The notes under the pieces were generated by a model. The model worked only from the letters and a program-made list of their open reading frames with translations, was not told the DNA's origin and did not search any database. A program made the position numbers and the translations under genes. 64,000 nt of DNA from Streptomyces sp. A1277. Its GTDB lineage: Bacteria > Actinomycetota > Actinomycetes > Streptomycetales > Streptomycetaceae. Location: positions 1 to 64,000 of the forward strand of contig NZ_SSBI01000041.1 in assembly GCF_004795015.1 (NCBI RefSeq), given 5' to 3'. Positions 43,292-52,621 of the stretch are shown piece by piece (position 1 is the first letter of the stretch; each line of letters opens with the position of its first letter).

Positions 43292-44791
43292 CTATCGCTC
43301 GGTGCCGGAGCCCACGGCGGCCGGCTCCGGGGCGATCCCGTGCTGCTCCTCCTCCGGGCGGCCCTTCGCGGGCAGCAGGAAGGTGATGGCGAGGAAGGCC
43401 ACCAGCAGACACGCCTGGACGATCAGCGCGCGGTGGAAGCCGCCGGTGAAGTCACCGGCCCCGGCCCGGTCGAAGAACACCGAGCCGAAGACCGCGACGC
43501 CGATGGAGCCGCCGAGCGCCTGGACCGCCGAGAGCACGCCGGAGGCGGAACCGATCTCGTCGTCGTCGACCGCGGCGAGGATGAAGCTGAACAGGGCGGC
43601 GATCACCATGCCCGCGCCGACGCCCGCCACCGTCACGCCGGGGACGATGTCCCAGATCGAGAACGAGGACGCGTCGAGGCCGTCGAGTTCGAACCACAGC
43701 ACGGCCGCACCGGCCAGCTGCACCAGCGGTCCGATCTGGAGCACCTTGCGGCCGATCCGCTCCGCGAGGAACGCGCCGCTGACCGCTCCGCCGATCGCGG
43801 TCCCCACCGCCAGCGGCAGGTTGCCGAGCCCCGCCTCGCCCGCCGTGAAGTGCCGGCCGATCTGGAGGTAGAGGGTCAGCACGAGCTGCGTGCCGATCAG
43901 CCCGCCGAAGAACAGGGCGATGCCGCCGAGACCGACGGTGAAGGCCGGCTTGCGCAGCAGGCCCGGGGTCACCAGCGGCTCGCGGCCCGCGGCGGCCGTA
44001 CGGCGCTGCTGCACGGCGAACAGGGCGAAGCCGATCGCCGACGCGGCCATGCACAGCCACGTCCACAGCGGCCAGCCCTTCTCCTGCCCCTGGTTCAGCG
44101 GCAGCACCAGCAGGGCGCAGGCCGCGACCACCAGGGCCGCACCGGCCATGTCCACCCGCACCGCGCGGTCGCCGGGCTTCTTCGGCACGAACCGCGCGGC
44201 GACGATCAGCGCCGCGAGCCCGATGGGCAGGTTGACCAGGAACACCGACCGCCAGCCCAGGCCGAAGAAGTCGCCCTCGATGAGGAAGCCGCCGAGGACG
44301 GGGCCGACGATGCCGCCCAGGCCGAGGACGGGGCCGAAGATCGCGAAGACCTTGGTGAGCTCCGGACCGGAGAAGTTCTCCCGCAGCAGGCCGAGGCCCT
44401 GCGGGAGCAGCATCGCCCCGGCGGTGCCCTGGAGCAGCCGGAAGGCGATCAGCGACCCGATGCCGGGCGCGACCGCGCACAGCAGCGAGCTCGCGGTGAA
44501 GGCCGCCAGCCCGATCAGGAACATCCGGCGCCGCCCGTAGCGGTCACCGAGCCGGCCGCCCAGCACCAGGCCCGCGCCCAGGGTCAGGGCGTAGCCGCCG
44601 ATCACCCACTGCAGGCCGACGGAACCGGCACCGAGGGATCTCTCCAGGTCCGGGCCCGCGACATTGACGATCGACGCGTCCAGGAGGTCCATGATCTCCG
44701 CGACGATCATCACCGCCAGAATCAGCCACCGGTACGGCTGGGGCGTCGCGCCGGGGGCGGGGGACGGATCAGACACGCTCGATACCTCCAT
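43292..44791 (-). CDS. MFS drug exporter, DHA2/EmrB-QacA type
   Basis: 499-residue transporter with about 14 transmembrane helices. Motif A-like GGRLGDRYGRRRMFLIGLAAF and motif C-like GPVLGLGGIVGPVLGGFLI are clear, and the start ILAVMIVAEIMDLLDASIVNVAGPDLERSLG is typical of the 14-helix proton-antiport family. It probably exports toxic small molecules. The divergent MarR gene (start 44893) is the likely repressor; an inverted CCACC/GGTGG element sits just upstream of the start. Confidence 0.93.
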   Translation of the reverse strand: MEVSSVSDPSPAPGATPQPYRWLILAVMIVAEIMDLLDASIVNVAGPDLERSLGAGSVGLQWVIGGYALTLGAGLVLGGRLGDRYGRRRMFLIGLAAFTASSLLCAVAPGIGSLIAFRLLQGTAGAMLLPQGLGLLRENFSGPELTKVFAIFGPVLGLGGIVGPVLGGFLIEGDFFGLGWRSVFLVNLPIGLAALIVAARFVPKKPGDRAVRVDMAGAALVVAACALLVLPLNQGQEKGWPLWTWLCMAASAIGFALFAVQQRRTAAAGREPLVTPGLLRKPAFTVGLGGIALFFGGLIGTQLVLTLYLQIGRHFTAGEAGLGNLPLAVGTAIGGAVSGAFLAERIGRKVLQIGPLVQLAGAAVLWFELDGLDASSFSIWDIVPGVTVAGVGAGMVIAALFSFILAAVDDDEIGSASGVLSAVQALGGSIGVAVFGSVFFDRAGAGDFTGGFHRALIVQACLLVAFLAITFLLPAKGRPEEEQHGIAPEPAAVGSGTER

Positions 44792-44803
44792 CGTGAAGTA
44801 GTT

Positions 44804-44826
44804 CCACCATGAAGGTAAAGTGGTGG
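44804..44826. promoter_or_regulatory. Possible MarR operator
   Basis: CCACC (44804-44808) and GGTGG (44822-44826) are inverted around an AT-richer centre between the divergent exporter and MarR genes. Confidence 0.45.
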
Positions 44827-44892
44827 CGGTAGGTTGTCAAAGCGGGGCGCCGACGCGAACCGCGCGGCGGAGGAAGAGGCGAAGGGGCACCC

Positions 44893-45402
44893 ATGGAGGA
44901 AGCGATGGGCGACGGCGTCGCGGAGCGGCGCGAGCGGCTGATGGAGGCGCTGCGGGTCCACGGCGGCCACTACGCCGAGCTGAGCCGGCGCTTCGCCGCC
45001 TGGCTGGGCCTGCACTCCACCGACGCGACCGCCGTGCTGGAGATCGCCGCCGCCGAGGAGCGCGGCACCCCCCTGTCACCGGCGCGGCTGAGCGAGCGCA
45101 TCCCCCTGTCCACGGGAGCCACCACCGCGCTGCTGAACCGCCTCGAAGCGGCGGGGCACATCACCCGCGTCCGCGAACACTCCGACCGGCGCGTCATCAC
45201 CCTGCGCAGCGGGGGGCACATCCAGGAACGGGCGGACGAGTTCTTCGGCCCGCTCGCCCGCCGCCTCGACGCCACCATGTCGCACTACCCGCCCCGGCTC
45301 CTGGAGCAGTTCGAGGCGTTCATGGCCGACCTGAACACCACCATGGACACCCACCTCACGGAAGAGGGCACGGCGGCGCGCCGCTCCCCCGACACCCCTT
45401 GA
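44893..45402 (+). CDS. MarR-family transcriptional regulator
   Basis: 169-residue winged-helix regulator. The helices LEIAAAEERGTPLSPARLSERIPLSTGATTALLNRLEAAGHITR and the wing VREHSDRRVITLRSGGHIQERADEFFGPLARRLD match MarR proteins. It would repress the divergent MFS exporter gene and respond to an exported or toxic ligand, the usual logic for such pairs. ATG at 44893 and another at 44905 are both possible. Confidence 0.9.
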   Translation: MEEAMGDGVAERRERLMEALRVHGGHYAELSRRFAAWLGLHSTDATAVLEIAAAEERGTPLSPARLSERIPLSTGATTALLNRLEAAGHITRVREHSDRRVITLRSGGHIQERADEFFGPLARRLDATMSHYPPRLLEQFEAFMADLNTTMDTHLTEEGTAARRSPDTP

Positions 45403-45475
45403 CGGCCGGCCCCCGCGACCGGCCCGCCCGCCTCCCGTCCGGGCGCCATCCCATCATTTCTTCGCACACCCATTC

Positions 45476-45514
45476 CTGACGGCCCGTCAGTTCAGTAACC
45501 TGACAGAGTGTCAG
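45476..45514. promoter_or_regulatory. Two adjacent palindromic operators (sites 4 and 5)
   Basis: CTGACGGCCCGTCAG (45476-45490) and CTGACAGAGTGTCAG (45500-45514) lie 24 bp apart centre to centre, a little over two helical turns, in front of the acyl-CoA synthetase gene. Paired sites suggest cooperative repressor binding. Confidence 0.78.
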
Positions 45515-45578
45515 CTTCGGACACCGGCCGGGCGGCTCCACGCGCCCGGCGGACCTTCGAGCAGGAGTGGGCGGAACG

Positions 45579-47807
45579 ATGCTTGGATCGACTCACGGCA
45601 CCCTCACCACCGACTTCCGCGCCAGGGTGGTGGCCTGCGGCGAGGAGCCGCGCGCCGCCGTCCACAGCAGAGCGTCCATCGCCCCGGAGGGCGACCTCGA
45701 CGTCAGCGGCCGGCCGCTGCACGCCCCCGTCCCGGACCTGGACCGCTTCTTCCGGCCCGAGTCCGTCGCCGTCATCGGGGCGTCCGACACCGAGGGCCGG
45801 CCCAACACCGGCATCACCCGCCAGCTCATCGCCTGGGCCGAGCGCGTCGGGGCGCGGCTGCATCCCGTACACCCCACGCGCGCCTCGGTCTTCGGACGGG
45901 CGTGCTCTCCTTCCGTCGCCGCCCTGCCGGAACAGGTGGACCTCGCGGTGCTGCTCGTCGGCGACCCGCTCCCCGTGATCGAGGAACTGGCGCAGGCGAA
46001 GGTGCGGTTCGCCGTCGCCTTCGCCTCCGGGTTCGCCGAGACCGGCGAGAAGGGGGCCGCCGCCCAGGCACGGCTGGCCGCCGCGGTGGAGCGGTCGGGG
46101 CTGCGGCTGCTCGGCCCGAACACCAACCTCAACGCGTTCGAGGAGTTCCGCGACGACCTCGAAGGGCCGGCCATCGCCCTGATCACCCAGTCCGGCCACC
46201 AGGGCCGCCCCGTCTACACCCTCCAGGAGCTGGGCGTACGCCTCTCCCACTGGGCGCCCACGGGCAACGAGGCGGATCTGGAGACCGCCGACTTCATCGC
46301 GTACTTCTCGCAGCGCCCCGAGGTCGGGGCCATCGCCTGCTACATGGAGGGGCTCAAGGACGGGCGCTCCTTCCTGCTCGCCGCGGACCGGGCCGCGCGG
46401 GCCGGGGTCCCCGTGGTAGCGGTCAAGGTGGGGCGTACGGAGGCGGGGGCCAGGACGGCCGCGTCACACACCGGCAAGCTGACCGGCGCCGACGAGGTGG
46501 TCGACGCGGCGATGCGGCAGTTCGGCGTGATCCGCGTGGACGGCCTGGACGAACTCCAGGACACCGCCGCCCTCCTGGCCCGGGCCCGCACGCCGCAGGC
46601 CGAGGGCGTCGTCGTCTATTCGATCTCGGGCGGCACGGGCGCGCACTTCGCGGACCTGGCCACGGGCGCCGGCCTCCGCCTCCCGGAGCTCTCGGCGGCC
46701 AAGCAGGCCGAGCTGCACACCTGGATACCGGACTACCTGAACGTGGCGAACCCGGTCGACAACGGCGGGCACCCGGTCGGCGACTGGCGCGGCCGGAAGA
46801 TCATCGACGCGATCCTGGCCGACCCCGCGGTGGGCGTGCTGATCTGTCCTATCACCGGCCCCTTCCCGCCGATGAGCGACCGGCTCGCCCAGGACCTGGT
46901 GGACGCGGCGGAGGCCACCGACAAGCTGGTGTGCGTGGTGTGGGGGTCGCCGGTCGGCACCGAGGACGCCTACCGCACCACGCTCCTCGGCTCGTCCCGC
47001 GTCGCCACCTTCCGCACCTTCGGCAACTGCATCACCGCCGTGAGGGCCTACCTGGACCACCACCGCTTCGCCGCCTCCTACCGCTCCCCCTTCGACGAGG
47101 CCCCGCGCACCCCGTCGCCCTCGTTCCGCAAGGCGCAGGCACTGATGCGCCCGGGCCACCAGCTCAGCGAGCACGCGGCGAAGCAGCTGCTGCGGGCGTA
47201 CGGAATCCGGGTGCCGCGCGAGCAGTTGGTGACGAGCGCCGCCGCGGCCGTCCGGGCGGCGGGGCTCGTCGGCTACCCCGTCGTCATGAAGGCGTCCGGC
47301 GCCCACCTCGCCCACAAGACGGAACTGGGCCTCGTCAAGGTCGGCCTCACCTCGGCCAGCCAGGTCCGCGACGCCTATCGCGAGCTCACCGACATCGCCC
47401 GCTACGAGGACGTCGGACTCGACGGCATCCTGGTCTGCCAGATGGTGGAGCGCGGCGTCGAGATGATGGTCGGCGTCACCCGGGACCCACTGTTCGGCCC
47501 TACGGTGACGGTCGGACTCGGCGGCGTGCTCGTGGAGGTGCTGCACGACGCGGCGGTGCGGGTGCCGCCGTTCGGCGAGGAGCAGGCGCGGGACATGCTC
47601 GGCGAGCTGCGCGGCCGGGCCCTGCTCGAAGGCGTGCGCGGCGGGCCGCCGGTGGATGTGGACGCCCTCGTGGAAGTCGTCCTGCGGGTCCAGCGGATGG
47701 CGCTGGAGCTGGGCGACGACCTGGCCGAGCTGGACATCAACCCGCTGATGGTGCTGGGCCGGGGGCAGGGGGCGGTCGCCCTGGACGCGCTCGCGGTGTG
47801 CCGCTGA
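45579..47807 (+). CDS. NDP-forming acyl-CoA synthetase (fused alpha-beta, ATP-grasp)
   Basis: 742-residue enzyme that forms acyl-CoA from acid, CoA and ATP with ADP and phosphate as products. The CoA-binding domain (FRPESVAVIGASDTEGRPNTGITRQL) is followed by the ligase part (ITQSGHQGRP, SHTGKLTGADEVVDAAMRQFGVIRV). The C-terminal ATP-grasp domain has KQLLRAYGIRVPREQL, GYPVVMKASGAHLAHKTELGLVKVGL and LAELDINPLMV. ATG 45579 is preferred over GTG 45567 because AGGAG is well spaced from it. Paired operators sit 65-103 bp upstream, so it belongs to the lipid regulon. Confidence 0.9.
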   Translation: MLGSTHGTLTTDFRARVVACGEEPRAAVHSRASIAPEGDLDVSGRPLHAPVPDLDRFFRPESVAVIGASDTEGRPNTGITRQLIAWAERVGARLHPVHPTRASVFGRACSPSVAALPEQVDLAVLLVGDPLPVIEELAQAKVRFAVAFASGFAETGEKGAAAQARLAAAVERSGLRLLGPNTNLNAFEEFRDDLEGPAIALITQSGHQGRPVYTLQELGVRLSHWAPTGNEADLETADFIAYFSQRPEVGAIACYMEGLKDGRSFLLAADRAARAGVPVVAVKVGRTEAGARTAASHTGKLTGADEVVDAAMRQFGVIRVDGLDELQDTAALLARARTPQAEGVVVYSISGGTGAHFADLATGAGLRLPELSAAKQAELHTWIPDYLNVANPVDNGGHPVGDWRGRKIIDAILADPAVGVLICPITGPFPPMSDRLAQDLVDAAEATDKLVCVVWGSPVGTEDAYRTTLLGSSRVATFRTFGNCITAVRAYLDHHRFAASYRSPFDEAPRTPSPSFRKAQALMRPGHQLSEHAAKQLLRAYGIRVPREQLVTSAAAAVRAAGLVGYPVVMKASGAHLAHKTELGLVKVGLTSASQVRDAYRELTDIARYEDVGLDGILVCQMVERGVEMMVGVTRDPLFGPTVTVGLGGVLVEVLHDAAVRVPPFGEEQARDMLGELRGRALLEGVRGGPPVDVDALVEVVLRVQRMALELGDDLAELDINPLMVLGRGQGAVALDALAVCR

Positions 47808-47907
47808 CCGGGCGCGCTCGCCCGCACCGGCCCGGGGCGCGCTCGCTCGCACCGGTCCGGGGCGCGGGGCCCTCGGCCTGTCGCCCCGGTCCTGGGCGCG
47901 GGCTTCC

Positions 47908-47943
47908 GTCCTCGAACGCCGGACGGGCTGGATGAGCCCGTCC
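47908..47943. repeat. Interspersed 22-bp element with hairpin
   Basis: Bases 47908-47929 match, with a few changes, the 22-bp arms seen at 54975 and 63037. With 47935-47943 its end forms a nine-base stem and five-base loop, a likely terminator for the synthetase gene. Just upstream (47812-47865) is an imperfect GGCGCGCTCG direct repeat. Confidence 0.6.
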
Positions 47944-47964
47944 CACCTGCTCAGGAGCTGTCTC

Positions 47965-48804
47965 ATGTCGTCCTCCCCCGAAGACACCACCGACCACGCC
48001 GACCCGTCCGGGCCGCTTGGTTCATTGATACTCCACGCCACTGACAACGGGGTCTCGTGGATCACCCTCAACCGCCCCGAGGCGATGAACGCCCTCACCC
48101 GGGACCAGCGCGAACGCGTCATCGCGCTGCTCGCGGACGCCTCCGCCGACCCCGCCGTCCGGGCCGTCGTCCTCACCGCCACCGGCCGCGGCTTCTGCGC
48201 GGGCGCCGACCTGCGCGGCGCCCCGGCCACCGGCGACCGGGTGCCGGGGGATGTCGCCCGTACGATCCGGCTCGGCGCGCAACGGCTCGTCGCGGCGGTC
48301 CTGGACTGCGAGAAACCGGTCCTGGCGGCGGTCAACGGCACGGCGGCCGGCATCGGCGCCCATCTCGCGTTCGCCTGCGATCTGGTCCTGGCCGCCGCGT
48401 CGGCGAAGTTCATCGAGGTGTTCGTACGCCGCGGCCTCGTGCCCGACGGCGGCGGCGCGTATCTGCTGCCCCGGCTGGTCGGGCCGCAGCGCGCCAAGGA
48501 GCTGATGTTCTTCGGCGACGCGCTCCCGGCGGCCGAAGCGGAGCGCCTGGGCCTGGTCAACCGGACCGTCCCGGACGAGGAGCTGGCCGCGACCGCCCGC
48601 GCCTGGGCCGAACGGCTCGCCGCCGGTCCCACCCGCTCGATCGCCCTCACCAAGCAGCTCGTCAACGCCTCCCTGGACACCGACCGCACCACGGCGTTCG
48701 CCGCCGAGGCCATGGCCCAGGAGATCAACATGACCACCCGCGACGCCCAGGAGGGCGTGGCGAGCTTCGTGGAGCGGCGGACGCCGACGTACCGGGGGGT
48801 CTAA
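47965..48804 (+). CDS. Enoyl-CoA hydratase/isomerase family protein
   Basis: 279-residue crotonase-fold enzyme. The signature segments are VSWITLNRPEAMNALTRDQRERVIALL, the oxyanion-hole region ATGRGFCAGADLRG (about 60-75) and AAVNGTAAGIGAHLAFACDLVLAAASAKFIEVFVRRGLVPDGGGAYLLPRLVG. The position usually held by the second catalytic glutamate has aspartate (VPDGGG), as in many side-chain or short-chain hydratases. It hydrates enoyl-CoAs in beta-oxidation. ATG 47965 with AGGAG is used instead of an upstream in-frame ATG. It follows the synthetase gene without its own operator. Confidence 0.92.
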   Translation: MSSSPEDTTDHADPSGPLGSLILHATDNGVSWITLNRPEAMNALTRDQRERVIALLADASADPAVRAVVLTATGRGFCAGADLRGAPATGDRVPGDVARTIRLGAQRLVAAVLDCEKPVLAAVNGTAAGIGAHLAFACDLVLAAASAKFIEVFVRRGLVPDGGGAYLLPRLVGPQRAKELMFFGDALPAAEAERLGLVNRTVPDEELAATARAWAERLAAGPTRSIALTKQLVNASLDTDRTTAFAAEAMAQEINMTTRDAQEGVASFVERRTPTYRGV

Positions 48805-48812
48805 GGCCCCCG

Positions 48813-49117
48813 TCACCGGGTCAGCGTGTACCAGCCCGGTGTGTCCAGGTCGCCGTACTCACGGTTCAGCTCGGGGTGCTCGGGCGGAACGGCAGGAGGA
48901 GCGGGCTCCCCCCGGGCCCGTCCGGCGGTGCGGGCGCCTCGGCGGTGAGTTCCGCGAAGCCGCCGACCTCGACGCCGGCCAGCGCGCCCACGAACAGCGC
49001 GGCCGCACCGGCCAGGATCGACCGGCTGGACCACACGGGCGGCGGGCCGGACGGCACCTCGGCGCGTCCCCGCGCCCCCCACGGTTTCCGCGTGTCCCAC
49101 GCGGCATTCCTGGCCAT
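48813..49117 (-). pseudogene. Small membrane protein gene with probable frameshift
   Basis: From ATG 49117 a frame encodes a basic start (MARNAAWDTRKPWGARGRAEVP), a membrane helix (RSILAGAAALFVGALAGVEVGGF) and an acidic/Pro tail, ending at 48866. The neighbouring frame carries a convincing C-terminus, PEHPELNREYGDLDTPGWYTLTR, ending at 48813. Joining the two at the C/G run near 48907-48915 gives a single protein of about 100 residues. The break may be a true mutation or a homopolymer error. The function is unknown. Confidence 0.45.
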
Positions 49118-49207
49118 GTGAGCCCCCCTCCACCGGGCATTCTCACCCGGGCCGCCTCACGCCCGGCGAGGGGGGCGCCGAAACGGTTCCGCCCCGACCC
49201 TTCCAGT

Positions 49208-49222
49208 CTGACGCTCCGTCAG
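49208..49222. promoter_or_regulatory. Palindromic operator (site 6)
   Basis: CTGACGCTCCGTCAG, followed by TTCCA as at the other sites, 16 bp before the flavin reductase start and overlapping its likely promoter. Confidence 0.75.
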
Positions 49223-49238
49223 TTCCAATGGAGGCGTG

Positions 49239-49865
49239 ATGGGACACGCAGGCATGGCCGCAACCGCCGTCCGCTACCTCAGGTCCACCGGCGCCGCGAC
49301 GACCGCCGCCGCACCGGTGCCGGTCGATCCGCTGCCGCGCCCCGATCTGCGGGCCGTCGCCGCCGATGAGCGGCCGCCGGTCGACGCGGGTGAATTCCGC
49401 CGGGTCCTCGGCCACTTCGCCAGCGGGGTCACCATCGTCACGGCCCACGATCCAGGCACCCCCGGCGGGCCGGCCGGCTTCGCCTGCCAGTCGTTCGCCT
49501 CGCTCTCGCTCGACCCCCCGCTGGTGGCGTTCATGGTCGCCCGTACGTCCACGACCTGGCCGCGCATCGCCCGCGCCGGGGCCTTCTGCGTCAACATCCT
49601 GGGCGCGGACCAGGGCCCGCTGTGCCGGGGGTTCGCGGTCAGCGGGGCCGACAAGTTCGCCGGGGTGGGGTACGCCCCCGCCCCGGCGACCGGTTCGCCG
49701 CTGCTCGACTCCGTGCCCGCCTGGGTCGACTGCCGCGTCCAGGCCGTCCACACCGGCGGCGACCACCTCATCGTGGTGGGCCGGGTGGAGGCCCTGGGGG
49801 CGACGGCCGGAGGGGAAGGGCCCCTGCTCTTCCACCGGGGGGCGTTCGGGCGCTTCGACGGCTGA
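49239..49865 (+). CDS. Flavin reductase family protein (monooxygenase component, HsaB-like)
   Basis: 208-residue split-barrel flavin reductase. The core reads FRRVLGHFASGVTIVTAHDPGTPGGPAGFACQSFASLSLDPPLVAFMVARTSTTWPRIARAGAFCVNILG and ends DHLIVVGRVEALGATAGGEGPLLFHRGAFGRF. The family supplies reduced flavin to two-component monooxygenases, for example HsaB in steroid ring degradation. No matching oxygenase component lies next to it; the acyl-CoA dehydrogenase-fold genes at 58-60 kb or a gene elsewhere could be partners. The ATG at 49239 or GTG at 49236 follows GGAGG closely; a later ATG at 49254 is possible. Confidence 0.88.
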   Translation: MGHAGMAATAVRYLRSTGAATTAAAPVPVDPLPRPDLRAVAADERPPVDAGEFRRVLGHFASGVTIVTAHDPGTPGGPAGFACQSFASLSLDPPLVAFMVARTSTTWPRIARAGAFCVNILGADQGPLCRGFAVSGADKFAGVGYAPAPATGSPLLDSVPAWVDCRVQAVHTGGDHLIVVGRVEALGATAGGEGPLLFHRGAFGRFDG

Positions 49866-49931
49866 ACGGCTCACGCCACGAACGCGGCCTTCACCGGCTG
49901 AACGGCTCACGCCACGAACGCGGCCTTCACC
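49860..49931. repeat. Perfect 36-bp tandem duplication
   Basis: Two identical 36-bp units at 49860-49895 and 49896-49931, starting GGCTGAACGG. They cover the end of the flavin reductase gene and the last codons of the convergent MFS gene, whose stop lies in the second copy. Confidence 0.9.
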
Positions 49932-51226
49932 GGCTTCCCGGCCCGGCGGATCACCAGCACCATCAGCGCCGCCACCGCGCACAGCGCCCCGGCCGCGTAC
50001 CAGACCACGTCGTACGTGCCGAAGTAGTCCCGCGCCACCCCGCCCAGGAAGGCGACGAGCGCGGCGCCCACCTGGTGCGAGGCCAGGACCCAGCCGAAGA
50101 CGATCGCGCTGTCCTCCCCGTACTGCTCCCGGCACAGGGCCAGGGTCGGCGGGACCGTGGCGACCCAGTCCAGGCCGTAGAACACGATGAAGAAGACCAT
50201 CGGCGGCTCGACGGTCGGCTGCATCAGGAGCGGCAGGAACAGCAGGGACGCGCCGCGCAGCGCGTAGTAGACCGCCAGCAGCCGGCGGGCGTCGAAGCGG
50301 TCGGTGAGCCAGCCGGAGAAGACCGTGCCGATGACGTCGAAGATCCCGATGACCGCGAGCAGCGAGGCGGCGGCGGTGATGGGCATGTGGTGGTCGTGCG
50401 CCGAGGGTACGAAGTGCGTGCGGATCAGGCCGTTGGTGGAGGCGCCGCAGATCGCGAAGGACCCGGCCAGCAGCCAGAACGGTCCCGTGCGGGCCGCCTG
50501 GAACAGGACCCGCACGGCCCGGCCCGCCGCCCCGCGCGTGGGCGCGGGCTTCTCCACGTACTCCCCGCCGTACGGGGCGAGCCCGACGTCGGCCGGGTGG
50601 TCGCGCATCAGGAACCAGACGAACGGGACGACGACGAGGGCCGCCAGCGCGACGGTCACCGAGGCCGGGCGCCAGCCGTGCCGGTCCACGATCCAGGCGC
50701 ACAGCGGCAGGAAGACCAGCTGGCCCGAGGCGCCGGCCGCGGTGAGGACGCCGGTGACCAGGCCGCGCCGGGCGACGAACCAGCGGTTCGTGACCGTCGC
50801 GGAGAAGGCCAGCGCCATCGAACCGGTGCCGAGCCCGACGAGGACGCCCCAGTAGAGCATCAGCTGCCAGGCCGCCGTCATCCACACGCTCGCCAGCGCC
50901 CCGGCCGCGACCGCGCTCAGCGCCACGGCCACCACCCGGCGGATGCCGAACCGGTCCATCAGCGCGGCGGCGAACGGTGCGGTGAGACCGTACAGCGCCA
51001 TGTCGATGGAGACGGCGAGCCCGATCTGGCCGCGCGACCAGCCGAAGTCGTCCTGGAGGGGATCGAAGAGCAGACCGGGCAGGGAGTTGAAGGCGGCGCC
51101 CCCGATGATCGTCACGAAGGTGACGGCGGCGACGATCCACGCGCGGTGGACGCGGCGCCGGCGGGGCGCGTCGGGGGCGGTCGGCAGCGGGGCGACGGGG
51201 ACGGCGCTCTCGGTTGTCGGATTCAC
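49907..51226 (-). CDS. MFS transporter (12-helix, OFA/monocarboxylate-like)
   Basis: 439-residue transporter with about 12 membrane helices. It begins VHRAWIVAAVTFVTIIGGAAFNSLPGLLFDPLQDDFGWSRGQIGLAVSIDMALYGLTAPFAAALMDRFGIRRVV, the classic pattern of the oxalate/formate or monocarboxylate transporter-like branch. The second half starts at FWLLAGSFAICGASTNGLIRTHFVPSAHDHHM. It may import an acid substrate for the surrounding catabolic genes, but the substrate is unknown. The C-terminal end is encoded within the 36-bp duplication. Confidence 0.92.
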   Translation of the reverse strand: MNPTTESAVPVAPLPTAPDAPRRRRVHRAWIVAAVTFVTIIGGAAFNSLPGLLFDPLQDDFGWSRGQIGLAVSIDMALYGLTAPFAAALMDRFGIRRVVAVALSAVAAGALASVWMTAAWQLMLYWGVLVGLGTGSMALAFSATVTNRWFVARRGLVTGVLTAAGASGQLVFLPLCAWIVDRHGWRPASVTVALAALVVVPFVWFLMRDHPADVGLAPYGGEYVEKPAPTRGAAGRAVRVLFQAARTGPFWLLAGSFAICGASTNGLIRTHFVPSAHDHHMPITAAASLLAVIGIFDVIGTVFSGWLTDRFDARRLLAVYYALRGASLLFLPLLMQPTVEPPMVFFIVFYGLDWVATVPPTLALCREQYGEDSAIVFGWVLASHQVGAALVAFLGGVARDYFGTYDVVWYAAGALCAVAALMVLVIRRAGKPVKAAFVA

Positions 51227-51319
51227 GCGCCCAGCATCCGGTCGCGGAGTCCGCCCCCACGAGTGGCCCGAGGGACACGGTTCGCAAGGATCGGGCCACG
51301 CCGTCCCGCCGGGACCCGG

Positions 51320-52621
51320 TCAGCCGATGCGTTCCAGGCGGCGCACCGGGCGGGCGGCGAGCAGGACGCCCACCGCCAGCATGTTGATGACCGCCCCGGC
51401 GAGCAGCACCTCCGCCGTGCCGACCCGGTCCGCGACGGGGCCCGCGAGCGCCCGGCCCGCCGCCAGCATCAGCAGGGAGCCCGCCACGTCGTAGGCGTGC
51501 AGCCGGTTCAGCGCCTGGGGCGGTACGTGCGTCTGGACCGTGGTCGACCACATCACCAGCCAGAACGCGGATGCCGCGCCCGCCACGAACTGCCCCGCGC
51601 CCAGGGCCGGTACGGGCAGCCCGAGGCCCAGCACGATCAGGTTCCCGCACACCCCGGTCAGCGCGACGGCGCCCGCCGCGAGGGGCCGGCGCGGGCGCAG
51701 GCGCAGGGCGAGCAGGCCGCCGACGACACTGCCGGCGCCGTTCACGGCCATCATCACCCCGTACGTCCCCGAGCCGTGGGCCTCGGTGACCTCGACGGCG
51801 GTGAGCGGGAGCATCGGGCCGAGCACGGCGAAGCCGTACACCGTCCAGACGGCTATCACGCCCCACAGCCAGCTGCGCGCGGTGAACTCCCGCCAGCCGT
51901 CGACCAGTTCCGCGAGGAACGAGCCGCGCGGCGCCTCGTCCGAGGGGGCCGGGGCCAGGCGCAGCAGGAAGAGGCAGATCCCGGAGACCAGGAACGTGGA
52001 CGCGTTGGCCGCGTAGACCGCCCCGGCGCTCGCCAGGCCGACGAGCACGCCCGCGAAGGCCGGGCCCGCCATGGTCATCAGCGCCTCGGAGACCCGCAGT
52101 ACGGCGTTGGCGCGCTGGACGTCCGCCGCCACCCTCGGCACGGTGGAGGCCACGCCCGGCTGGAAGAGCGCCGCCCCGACCCCGGCCACCGCGCTCAGCG
52201 CGTACACCGCCCACAGCGGCGGGTTGCCGGTGGCGAACGAGACGGCGAGCGCCGAGGCGCCGACCAGCCGCAGCGAGTCGGCGATGATCATCATGCGGCG
52301 TGGCGTGAACCGGTCCGCGAGGACGCCGCCGAAGAGCACGAACAGCGCGAGCGGCCCCATCCAGGCCGCGAGGGCGTACCCGACCGAGGAATGCGGGCGC
52401 CCGGCCCCGAGCAGGCCCGCGGTGAGGGCGACGGGGATCATCCCGTCCCCGAAGAGCGCCGCGGTCCGGGCGACGAAGAACAACCGGAAGTTACGGTTCC
52501 AGAGCCGCTGGGGCTCCGCGAACAAGGGCGGGAGAGGGGACGCGAGGGGGGTCGTACCACCCGGGACGCGCTCGTGGTCCGTGGCGGGAATGCACACGGA
52601 GTCTGCAGACTTTTCCTTCAC
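51320..52621 (-). CDS. MFS transporter (enterobactin exporter-like family)
   Basis: 433-residue MFS protein with about 12 helices. N-terminal RNFRLFFVARTAALFGDGMIPVALTAGLLGAGRPHSSVGYALAAWMGPLALFVLFGGVLADRFTPRRMMI, with motif A in ADRFTPRRM, fits the EntS/MFS_3 group that exports siderophores or drugs. It has its own start 80 bp from the divergent GlxA-type regulator, so those two probably form a regulatory pair. The region 52620-52660 between them is AT-rich and promoter-like. Confidence 0.91.
   Translation of the reverse strand: MKEKSADSVCIPATDHERVPGGTTPLASPLPPLFAEPQRLWNRNFRLFFVARTAALFGDGMIPVALTAGLLGAGRPHSSVGYALAAWMGPLALFVLFGGVLADRFTPRRMMIIADSLRLVGASALAVSFATGNPPLWAVYALSAVAGVGAALFQPGVASTVPRVAADVQRANAVLRVSEALMTMAGPAFAGVLVGLASAGAVYAANASTFLVSGICLFLLRLAPAPSDEAPRGSFLAELVDGWREFTARSWLWGVIAVWTVYGFAVLGPMLPLTAVEVTEAHGSGTYGVMMAVNGAGSVVGGLLALRLRPRRPLAAGAVALTGVCGNLIVLGLGLPVPALGAGQFVAGAASAFWLVMWSTTVQTHVPPQALNRLHAYDVAGSLLMLAAGRALAGPVADRVGTAEVLLAGAVINMLAVGVLLAARPVRRLERIG

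Noticed and set aside
45508..45978. GTG-started frame overlapping the start of the acyl-CoA synthetase
   Set aside because: The product loses sense after a few residues and lies in the wrong frame across the clear CoA-binding domain.
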